From Fomes fomentarius (lineage: Eukaryota; Basidiomycota; Agaricomycetes; Polyporales; Polyporaceae): 64,000 nt of DNA. Shown in pieces: positions 23,385-32,386 of this stretch. Both the position numbers and the translations under genes were made by a program. The stretch is taken from NCBI GenBank assembly GCA_022606135.1, contig JABYQN010000006.1, forward strand, positions 682,001-746,000, given 5' to 3'. The notes beneath the pieces are model-generated. The model was not told the DNA's origin, searched no databases, and saw nothing but the letters and a program-made list of their open reading frames with translations. The stretch's first letter is position 1. Each line of letters begins with the position of its first letter.

Positions 23385-24998
23385 ATGTCGACGACGTGGA
23401 AACAGTTGCATGGATTGCTGGGTCGTGTCCGCTGGTTCAATCTAGCGATTCTCACCATAACCCCCGCGATTGGGGTGTATGGTTTGCGCACGACACCGTT
23501 GCGGGCCTCGACCCTGCTGTGGTCGATCGCATACTACGTCATTTCCATGCTTGGTATGTGCCTTGCATGAATTGTCCAGCTCGCGGGAACGCTGAGGGGA
23601 TAGTGCGCCACAGGGATCACCGCAGGTGAGCACGTCTCTGCCGTGAGCGGGAACAGTGTGTGAACGCACCTGGTGTAGGATACCACCGTCTATGGTCCCA
23701 TAGATCCTACAACGCCTGCCGCCCACTCCAGTACGTCCTTGCTATCGCGGGCGCCAGTGCGGTACAGGGCTCTGTGTATTGGTGGGCGCGAGGACACCGC
23801 TCTCACCACCGGTATACCGACACTCCTCTGGACCCGTACAACGCGCAGCGCGGCCTACTCTACAGCCATATCGGTTGGATGCTGGTCAAGCCGAAGGTCA
23901 AGCCTGGCACCGCGGACTTCAGCGACTTGAAGAATAACGACGTCGTCCAGTGGCAGCACCGATGGTACTTCGCTATCATCGTCGTTGCGGGCTATGCTTT
24001 GCCTGCGATGGTGCCTGGCCTCGGATGGGGGGACTGGTGGGGTGGGTTCTACTACGCAGGGATGTGGCGCATCACCGCCGCACACCATGTCAGTGACCCG
24101 TCTTCGTGCTATTCGGTGCATTGCATCTGACCTGCATGTGTTTTTCCAGTCCACGTTCTGCATTAACTCCATAGCCCACTACTTGGGGGATAGTCCCTTC
24201 GACGACAGGAAGTCAGCGCGGGACCACTTCCTATCCGGTAAGCCCGATCGGCACTGACACACTTCCCGAATGCCGAATCGCTTCGTCTTCTTGTCTTCGA
24301 AACTGCAGCTCACGAACCACCTGCAGCGCTCCTCACGATGGGCGAGGGCTACCACAACTTCCACCACCAGTTTCCCATGGACTACCGCAACGCAGTCAGG
24401 TGGTACCAGTTCGACCCGACCAAGTGGTTCATCGCGACGTGCGCCGCGCTTGGGCTCGCGTCGCACCTCCATACGTTCCCAGAGAACGAGATCAACAAAG
24501 GGGAGCTCACGATGAAGCTCAAGAAACTGAAAAAGTTCCAGGACCAGATTCGCTGGCCGGTGCAGCTCGCCGACTTGCCGGTCGTGAGCTGGGAGAGCTG
24601 TGAGTATCAAGTCATTCTGGGTCCGCTTGGTTGCCGCTCACCGCAGTGCTGGGAGCGAAGTTCGCAGAGAAGCGGAAGAGAGGCCGCTCGTGATAGTTTC
24701 GGGGTTCGTACATGACATAGGGGACTTTGTGGACGAGCATCCTGGCGGCCGGACACTTCTGCTCGGTCAGAGAGGGAAGGATGCAACTGCGGCGTTCTGT
24801 GGTGGTGTTTATGAGCATTCCAACGCCGCCCATAATGTGCGTGTTTCGTATGACCTCGCCTTCGTCTGGAGCATACTGACTGATGGGTCACGATAGTTGC
24901 TTGCTATGATGCGAGTGGGCGTTCTGCATGGCGGTGTGGAACACGTAAAAGTCGTTTCCCCAGGAGAAAGGCTGAAGATCGTCGAACGCCTGAATTAG
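23385..24998 (+). CDS. OLE1: Stearoyl-CoA delta-9 desaturase with C-terminal cytochrome b5
   Basis: Integral ER enzyme that introduces the delta-9 double bond into palmitoyl- and stearoyl-CoA. Seven exons (23385-23553, 23614-23625, 23679-24088, 24150-24237, 24327-24599, 24661-24836, 24897-24998) total 409 residues. The three di-iron histidine boxes are present: HRLWSH, HRSHH and HNFHH. Hydrophobic stretches flank them ([27 protein letters not shown]). The C-terminus is a cytochrome b5 domain with the haem-binding DEHPGG and a second His in VYEHSNAAH, which donates electrons in cis. Exon 2 is a 12-nt micro-exon supplying GITAG just before the first His box. The N-terminal extension is shorter than in yeast Ole1. 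Convergent with ARL2, 188 bp away. Intact. Confidence 0.95.
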
Positions 24999-25186
24999 GA
25001 GGATGCCGTCAGCATTGCGGTACCGAGGTGCACCTAACTTCCTTCCATTGTCCAGAATACGGCATCGGTATTCGTACGGTTTGTCAAATTTATTGTCCCA
25101 TAGAGCTCGTGACGATGTATTTGTGTTCCTGAGGGATCCGATTGCAATTGTTGTACAGTACTTAGTATGGCAAGTGCGTGATCTGA

Positions 25187-26121
25187 CTATGATACAGTAA
25201 TTGGGTTTGCTTCTGCGGGTGCCCTACCTCCTTCTCCTCCGGCGGTATGCCAGGTATCAGCTGCTGCGGCAGTAGTGCCGTAATAGATGCGGTTCGCGAC
25301 ATCGTTCACGACCCAGTCGAGCCCTTCGAGGAGATTCTGCCCTGTCATGGCGCTGCATGGGAGGATTCGCCATTGATGGGACTTGATCGAATTCAGGTCG
25401 ATGGCCTAGAGTAGCACGTCAGGTTCAAGAGACAATCGACGCGTGCAGCAGAAGTATCCAACATCACGAATTTCAGCGCTCGACATGGAGCCTTGGATGT
25501 CTTGCTTATTGGCGAAGATCAGAAGAGACGCTCCCGCAAGTCGCTGCATGCGTGTGCCCAGTTAGCTGTGGTGCGCAGTCATGTGTATGTGAAGGCGTAC
25601 GTCTTCGAGAAGGAGACTGTGCAGCTCTTCCTTGCAGTCTTGCATGCGCATGCGGTCGCCCGAGTCGACGACCCAGACGAGCGCGTCGGTCTGTTCGAAG
25701 TAATTGCGCCAGTACGGTCTCAGAGTGCGCTGTCCGCCGACGTCCCCTGATGTGTTCAAATCAAATCAGAACGCTAGCGAGGAGGCCGAACCGCGGTGAG
25801 ACATACAGATGTTCAGGGTGTATCTGCATGCGACGGCATTTTAGCTTCCATGTGGGATGATTGTGGACCATGGCCGGCGTACTTGTCATGCACAAACGTC
25901 TTGATGTTGAAGCCCAACGTCGGGCTGATGCCCATGATGTCCTCGCCGTTGAGCTTCTTGAGGATGGTCGTCTTTCCTGCGTTGTCGAGGCCCCTGTGCG
26001 CGGCTGAGCGTCATGCTGTTGGGCCTGGTAGGGACTGGAGGATGGATAGTGCGTACAGGAAGAGGATACGCATTTCCTTCTCCTTTTGGCGGTTCTTGCG
26101 AATGATCGTGAGTAAGCCCAT
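25187..26121 (-). CDS. ARL2: Arf-like GTPase Arl2 (Alp41 type)
   Basis: Small GTPase that acts with tubulin cofactors in microtubule biogenesis. Six exons (26121-26057, 25993-25883, 25823-25807, 25746-25601, 25543-25463, 25405-25187) join to 212 residues. Motifs: [21 protein letters not shown]-loop GLDNAGKTT, switch [36 protein letters not shown], and [31 protein letters not shown] is diagnostic of Arl2 rather than Arf1 or Arl3. Exon 3 is only 17 nt. The donor of exon 5 is GTTGGA, chosen because it keeps [12 protein letters not shown] in frame. The Ala/Thr-rich C-terminal tail is longer than in animals. Family and frame are firm. Confidence 0.93.
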
Positions 26122-26538
26122 TCTCGAGAGACCGGCTGCGGGTGGTCCAAGGTACAGTGCCGCACAGCTTCAGGCTGCGCTGGATGCGTGGTGGGATTGT
26201 GAAGGTCGTGATGGTTTACAGTGGTCTGCCATGGGCTTGGCGCCGTCCGCGTATGCATAGACGCTCGCCCGTACTTTATGCCAAGCCCAAGATAGTGGTT
26301 GACGTCAGCCTGAACAAAGTTCCAACATGTTTCCTGCCTCACAACGCCACACCGACTTTACACCGCGTGATGAATTCAGGTGATGGCTCGACGAAAGCAA
26401 GTAAAAGGGGATTACGGTCAAGATCTGCCTAGAGAACAAATGACGGAGGCGTCCGAAAGCAAGACGAACGTACATCGGAGAAGAGTGAGTGAGTGTATAT
26501 GCCTTGTATATCTGTTATCATTCAAAACGCTCATGAAT
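26122..26538. other. Intergenic region, ARL2 promoter and 3' flank of the methyltransferase-GT8 gene
   Basis: About 420 bp. It must carry the ARL2 promoter and the terminator of the gene on the same strand to the right. No motif recognised. Confidence 0.4.
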
Positions 26539-28173
26539 CTAGCACTGTGCATCAGTTGTCGCATTGACCCTCTCGTATCTTGCGCCGAAACGCGTCTGTG
26601 CATAGGGCAAGCGCCTCCTCCACTTTCTGGGCACGCTGCTCTCGATACTCCTTCGAGGTTTGCCAGCCCTTCCACGCCGTCTCATCGCACACCTGCCACC
26701 ACTCCTCCGCGTACGGGTGTCCAGGTGCGCCTGCATACCCCAAGGCTTCGCTCCGTACGGCTGCACGAACGGGTTGAGCACTTCCGCGACGCTCGGGTGC
26801 AACGCGCCTGTGAAGTGGACGACTTTCGGATCCTCCATCTCCCTCAACGGCAGTGCATCTCGTTCTGGCATCCGGTACCGTGCATAGGTACCGAGACCTT
26901 GCGCGTTCCACTTTAGCGAGACTGCGCGCCAATTATCTTTGAAGTGGACGTTCAGAGCATCCTGATCCTGGTGCGTGGAGTTCTTCATTCTAGCAGCGTC
27001 TGCGTATAGCTCCTTCAGACGACCTCGGATGACGGTGAGATTCATGAGAAGGACGCCGGCGTTGAAGTAGACGATACCGTTGACTCCTTCAGAGTCGTGT
27101 CCTGCCGGAAGTCCCACGTCCGCTGCTGCGGCAATGGGCTTCCCTTCTAGGTCCGTGTCCCACAGCTCCTTTAGATCTCCGCGAATCAAGACGTCTGCGT
27201 CAAGGTATAGGACCCTCTCCACGGATAGCAGCGAGACCATAGCGATCTTGCCCCACGTCATTCCGGAGGGGAGGGACTCTGAGGAGGGGAGGGAGGAGGG
27301 TAGGTCGATGAACACGATAGTCTGATTCATCTGATCGACGATGGATTGTTGAAGTTTGGCTTTGGTGTCACCAGACAAGCCGCGTCCAATGACATAGAAG
27401 GTGACCCGTCCGAGGGTATGCTTCGCGGTGCTGCGAATCGCCACGGCGGCAGGCATCGCGTACCCAGAGTCTATGGTGAGTGCGACGTTGATCCCATAGT
27501 TGAGGGCTCTCTCGACGCTTTGTGGTGGTGTCCTCTCGCTCTTAACGAGGAAGCCGATGCGCATATCCGTCTTTTTCTTTATGATCATCTGGTACTGGGT
27601 GTCCGAGGAGAGGCGAGTGTACTCGCCGGCGTGGAGGGTGAGGAACGCGTCGATGCCCCGCTTTGGGTGATGGACGCTGTCTTCTGGCTCCTTGTTCCAG
27701 CGGTAGTCGTCGAAGATGACGATGGCTCCATTCCGGGCTAGTCTCCACGCGAGTTCGCCGTCGAGGAAGGTGTCATCTGCCTCGTGCGACCCGTCGACAT
27801 AGATCCAGTCATAGCCGGGACTTTCAGTGGATATCTCGTCGGTGATGAGAGACACCAGTCCCGGCACGCTGAACTGGTTGATGATGCGGTAGCGTCTGCC
27901 CGTGAGGGAGAGATTGTGGGTGACCTTGCGGTATCGCTCGCGGCCGGCGTCTGTCTCCATCGAGTCGAAGTGGTCAATACAGACGAGCTCACCACCCTCT
28001 CCGCAGAGCTCCGTCAGGAGGAAGACGGCCGACCGACCCTCCCATGATCCTATCTCCAGGACGCGAGGACTAGGGGAGGTAATGTGTTTAAAGAGACCTC
28101 TCCATGTCTCGATGTTGAAGGAGAACCAATCCTGCGTCTCGGTGAACTGATAACCTGGCTGAGCGTCGGTCAT
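26539..28173 (-). CDS. SAM-methyltransferase / GT8 glycosyltransferase fusion (apparent 1-base frameshift near the end)
   Basis: One exon from ATG 28173. Residues 1-~200 form a class I SAM methyltransferase of the Methyltransf_24/CmcI type: VLEIGSWEGRSAVFL (38-52), ELVCIDHFD, DWIYVDGSHEADD (122-134) and IVIFDDYRW. Residues ~205-480 form a GT8 (glycogenin/galactinol-type) domain with the metal-binding DAD in VLYLDADVLIRGDL (321-334), then YFNAGVLLMNL, HQDQDALN and VVHFTG, the usual last metal ligand. After KPWG (about 26738) the frame runs into an unlike Arg-rich tail ending at 26539. Adding one base to the GGGG run would restore HPYAEEWWQVCDETAWKGW and a stop at 26552. So there is a real frameshift or a sequence error; the intact domains suggest the latter. 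No signal peptide or membrane helix is obvious. Divergent partner of the gene at 28940. Confidence 0.8.
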   Translation of the reverse strand: MTDAQPGYQFTETQDWFSFNIETWRGLFKHITSPSPRVLEIGSWEGRSAVFLLTELCGEGGELVCIDHFDSMETDAGRERYRKVTHNLSLTGRRYRIINQFSVPGLVSLITDEISTESPGYDWIYVDGSHEADDTFLDGELAWRLARNGAIVIFDDYRWNKEPEDSVHHPKRGIDAFLTLHAGEYTRLSSDTQYQMIIKKKTDMRIGFLVKSERTPPQSVERALNYGINVALTIDSGYAMPAAVAIRSTAKHTLGRVTFYVIGRGLSGDTKAKLQQSIVDQMNQTIVFIDLPSSLPSSESLPSGMTWGKIAMVSLLSVERVLYLDADVLIRGDLKELWDTDLEGKPIAAAADVGLPAGHDSEGVNGIVYFNAGVLLMNLTVIRGRLKELYADAARMKNSTHQDQDALNVHFKDNWRAVSLKWNAQGLGTYARYRMPERDALPLREMEDPKVVHFTGALHPSVAEVLNPFVQPYGAKPWGMQAHLDTRTRRSGGRCAMRRRGRAGKPRRSIESSVPRKWRRRLPYAQTRFGARYERVNATTDAQC

Positions 28174-28939
28174 GGGTGTCTGAAGACGAGGTAAGTAGCT
28201 GTTGGTAACAAAGTGTATAGGCAGGCGAAGTATTCTGACCTAGCGACCACGAGGGTGTGCGAGAGATTGGTCGTAAACCTGAATAAGATTCCGCCAGAAT
28301 ATATACACCGCACGGGCGGTACGAATGCACCCCAATTCCGCGGAGTCAGTTGACTACCTCCCTTATACAGCCCTTGATTCTGGAGCCGCGACTCCCTTTT
28401 GTGAGCCACCCCACCTTGGACGGTACCTAGTCTTGACAACAACCTGCTCATACTACTTCCGGCGACCAGTTATCTCTCACAAGCAACCATTAGCGGTCGG
28501 TGTTTGCTCGAGGGTTGCCCATACGTATCGACATTCGCCATCTACGCGTACTGCAGCAGCTTTCGCGGGCGATAGTTCTCGACGGTCACACGTACTATGC
28601 GGCTGAGTCACTTGTCGATGCTGCGGTACATCTGTGTCTAAACCACCCGCATACCGGGGCTCCCACAGCCGGTACACTCCTCAACTACTCCGGTATCCAG
28701 GATCACAACGACGCAAATTACATGTCGGCTGTACATCCAGGAAGCTACAACTGGCAGCGAGCGCATCTTGCGGGTGGTCTGGAAGCTGATCTATCTCGTC
28801 ATCCTCCGGTGCTGCAGCAAGATGATGTTGCGAACCATGTAAGGAGCCGATGAGGCGCTGTCTGACTGGATCGTATATATTTGACGGAACCTCTGGGAAA
28901 ACGTTCTCTTCATCCCCTCCCCACTTTTCGCGACTGACC
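28174..28939. promoter_or_regulatory. Divergent promoter of the five-module glycan gene pair
   Basis: 766 bp separate the two start codons. A TATA-like TATATAT lies at 28874-28880, about 60 bp upstream of the right-hand ATG. On the minus strand TATATATTC lies at about 28306-28298, about 125 bp upstream of the left-hand ATG. Both orientations therefore have a plausible core promoter, and co-regulation is likely but untested. No coding feature is seen inside. Confidence 0.55.
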
Positions 28940-31900
28940 ATGTTAGACAAATCGAAGTTAGTACTCATCACTGGTGGTCATGGATTCATTGTGAGTACAC
29001 GACTTTCCTCAGCATCCAAGCTCAGTGGTTTGACCCATTTCAGGGCGGGCATGTAGCTCGAAAACTCCACCGCGAGGGCTATCGTATCCGAGTGACGGAT
29101 ATAGTCCCTCAACCTCGTCACAGCGCGCCTACTGTTGGCGAGGTAGTCGTGGGAAATATCTGCGATCCGTCTTTTTGCTCTCGCGTCGTTCAAGGGGTGC
29201 ACATTGTTCTCCATTTCGCCGCCACTATGGGTGGCATGGGCACCATTCACTCCGGGAATGATTTCATCATCTACCGAGAGAATCACGCAATGACCGTGAA
29301 TCTCATACAAGCTTGCGTCGACGCCAGCGTTCATGGCTTTCTTTACGCGTCCTCCGCCTGTGTCTATCCAGAGTCCCTTCAGGCTCCGGGCACAGACGCC
29401 TCACTAGCCGAGGGCGACGTCTGGAAGGCGACGCCGCCGCGTCCTCAGGGACTGTATGGTCTGGAGAAGCTCTCAAGCGAGCTTGTACTGTCTCAGTACG
29501 CCTCCCGCCTCCAGATCAGGATCGCACGTTTTCATAACGTGTATGGGCCGCTGGGATCCTGGTCTGGAGGGCGGGAGAAAGCACCTGCTGCGTTCCTGCG
29601 CAAGGCGCATGCAGCGAAGCTTTCAGGTCAGTCTTCCGCCCGCTTCGAGATCTGGGGTGATGGGGAACAGAGGCGGAGCTTCTGCTTCATTCAGGACGCA
29701 GTCGAAGCAATCGTCCTCCTCTTGTTATCCGATTACTCTGACCCTATCAATATCGGCTCGGATCGTTCTGTGACTATACAGAGTCTCGCACAGGTCGCCA
29801 TCGCAGCTGCTGGTCTCGACCCTCGTAACATGACGTTCACCTACAAGCCTGACGAGCCCGTTGGTGTCGGCTCGCGGAACTCTGACAATGTTCTCTCCAA
29901 GTCGATCCTCAGCTGGGAACCGACAACACCTCTGGAGGATGGCATGCGCATTACTGGAGAATGGATTCAAGAGCAGATCGTCGCCCAGTCTTCTTCCATG
30001 AATGTGGCCGACAAGGCGAACTTTCTCCAAGTTTTACAGACGAGTGGCAAGGTCGACCTCGCGGAGGATGCCATCACCTTCGCCATCCTCCTACCTATCA
30101 CTTCGCGCAGTTCGGGTGCCCCTCAGCACTGCCTCGATAATCTCGCACGCTTCGCCAGTTCCCTTGCGGAGACGACAGTAGACGACATCTCACGCCTTGG
30201 AGAGCGCTATGTTGTGCATATCTACCTTGCCATCGATCACGACGACACCTTCCTCTGGCGAGACGACGGGGGAAACGCTGTAGAGCCGATTCTCCGTGAA
30301 CACGGGTTCGCCAACGTCTTCACTCTGGAGCCGTGCACAAGGCCTAGAGGTCACATCTGTGCGCTCTGGCGCGACTGCGCACAAAAGGCGTACCAAGACC
30401 ACAGGTGCGACTACTACATCCTCATGGGAGACGACGTTGTCTTACAGGACGCCAACTGGATGTCCTCCATCCATCGTACATTTACGGACCTGTCCACGAA
30501 GGAGAATGTTCCTCACGGGGTCGGCTGCATCACGTTCACGGACACTTCCTTCCCTGGCATGCCAACGTTCCCAGTCATTCATCGCACCCACATGGACATA
30601 TTCTCTGGCGAGGTCATACCAGACTGCTTCACCAACCAAGATGGCGATCCGTTCTTATATCAGCTCTACCGTCGTTGGGGCTGCTCGAAGATGATATCCG
30701 CTCGCATCCACAACGAGGTGGGAGGGAGTGGCGTTGCACGGTACGAGAAGGTTCACGCTATTGGCTGGACATTCAAGCCGCTCGACGACGCAGCCGCCAC
30801 AGTGGAAGCTTGGTTGCGTTGCCGTGCTCCTACTCTCGAGCGGAAACTCACCCTGGATGTCGTCATCCCCTGCTATAGAGTTAACATGGTTTACCTCGAT
30901 CGTCTCTTGGCACTCCAACCCTCATCTACCTGCCTGACGATGTTTATTGTCATTGTCGACGACCCTCATTCGCCTCGAATTGGCGAGCTTCTGCTCAAGT
31001 ATGGTCATCGACCGGACATCCGAATCCGCGTCAATGCGCAAAACCTGGGAGCTTCTGCGTCGCGGAATCGTGGACTTCAGGAGTCTGCGGCGGAGTGGGT
31101 TCACTTCCTGGATGACGACGTGACCCCGGACAAAGACCTGCTCATCGAGGCTGAGAAGGCTATCCGCAAGTACCCACAGGCTGCGGGCTTCGTCGGGAAT
31201 GTCCACTTTCCTTCCGCTGACAGCGTGTTCACCGCCGCGGTACATCTCGCGGGCGTCACGTACTTTTGGAATATCGCAGAGAAGATCCCGGAGGATGTTC
31301 CCTGGGGCGTAACCGCGAATCTCATCGCGAGACGCAATGTACTGGACGGCGTGACCTACAATTTACAATTCCCGAAGACCGGAGGCGGAGAGGATATCGA
31401 CTATTGCCGCCGGAAGAGAGATTTCTCGGTCGCTCATGGCCGAGAGGCATTCTACGGCGCACCCAAAGCCAAAGTCACACACCCGTGGTGGAATGGTGGT
31501 CGGAGGTCCTATTGGCGGTTTTACATGTGGTCGAAGGGAGATGGCGGTCTCATCAAGCTCTATCCCGAACACTCCTACCGTGATGCCTCGCCGAATTCGG
31601 CGGAATGTTTGCTCGCGTGTTGCATGCTCCTCGTCGTGGGCCTCCTCGTCGCATCGTTCAACATTGCTCTGGCCCTTCGTATCATACGGCTAGGATGGCT
31701 TGCGGCCATCGCGGTTATATCCACCAGCATTGCGTACGACCTGTGGCGCCATCTGGTCCTGCACCCGGAGAGGAACAAGGACATGAAGACAACGGTGAAG
31801 CGCATGAAGTGGGTGTGCGCCATGGTCGAGGGCGCTTTGATCAGGATGTTCTCGGAATGGGGGAGAGTGGTGGGTATCCTGGAGCGCGGAGAGTACACAT

Positions 31901-32028
31901 ATCTTCTCATGAGGTTTGACTGGTTCTGCGGCGTGTGGGGTGACGGTCCGAGGCGAGAAGAGATGGCGAACAATCGGGTCAGGCTGGCGCTCGTTGTGGT
32001 TGCCTTTGCGCTGCTGATAACCTTGTAG
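28940..32028 (+). CDS. Trimodular sugar enzyme: GDP-mannose-3,5-epimerase-like domain + two glycosyltransferase modules + membrane anchor
   Basis: Two exons (28940-28990, 29044-32028) give 1,011 residues. Module 1 (1-~330) is an extended SDR epimerase: the split Rossmann motif ITGGHGFIGG, FAATMGGMG, SSACVYPE, catalytic YGLEK (Tyr155, Lys159), RFHNVYGP, and GDGEQRRSFCFIQDAVEAI. It is most like GDP-mannose 3,5-epimerase. Module 2 (~360-600) looks like a GT-A transferase, with CDYYILMGDDVVLQD (479-482 around GDD) and a His-rich C-terminal part. Module 3 (~615-850) is a GT2 domain: LDVVIPCYR, NLGASASRNRGL, FLDDDVTPD (DDD 707-709), GGGEDIDYC. Two hydrophobic segments follow (~870-918) and another ends the protein (~996-1011). 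The ATG at 28940 is preferred because the in-frame ATG at 28850 lies upstream of the TATA-like element. The substrate is unknown. Confidence 0.85.
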
Positions 32029-32386
32029 AATAATTCTCGCTCAGTATTGAATTCTCGTGTGTGTATCTGTAATTGTACGACTCAGTATGGCAACAATGAA
32101 TGCATTTTGTTATGGTTCAAAGTTCATTGTTTGAACTTCCCATGGTCGTTGGAATCGAGCAATAATCCAGACGAGTCACAGCCCCGAAAGGAAAGACATG
32201 CCATTCTGGGTTGGCTGAGTCAGAGCTGCGCGGGGGCGTGACTCGGAGTGATCCGTAAATTCGGGAGCCGCTCGGCTAAACGCGAGCATAAATAAGGTTC
32301 AGGCGCGTCTTGTCGCGTCGCGTCTCGTAGCCACGCAAACTTGTCCACCTTCCACCACCTCTCGCGTCTGTGCGACCTGTGCCATC
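32029..32386. other. Intergenic region upstream of RAD16
   Basis: About 360 bp: 3' flank of the trimodular gene and promoter/leader of RAD16. ATAAATAAGG (about 32288) is a weak TATA-like candidate about 100 bp before the start codon. Nothing else recognised. Confidence 0.4.

Noticed and set aside
28850..28939. Upstream in-frame ATG that would extend the epimerase-GT protein by 30 residues
   Set aside because: It lies before a TATA-like element at 28874-28880 and would place non-conserved sequence ahead of the Rossmann strand; ATG 28940 fits better.
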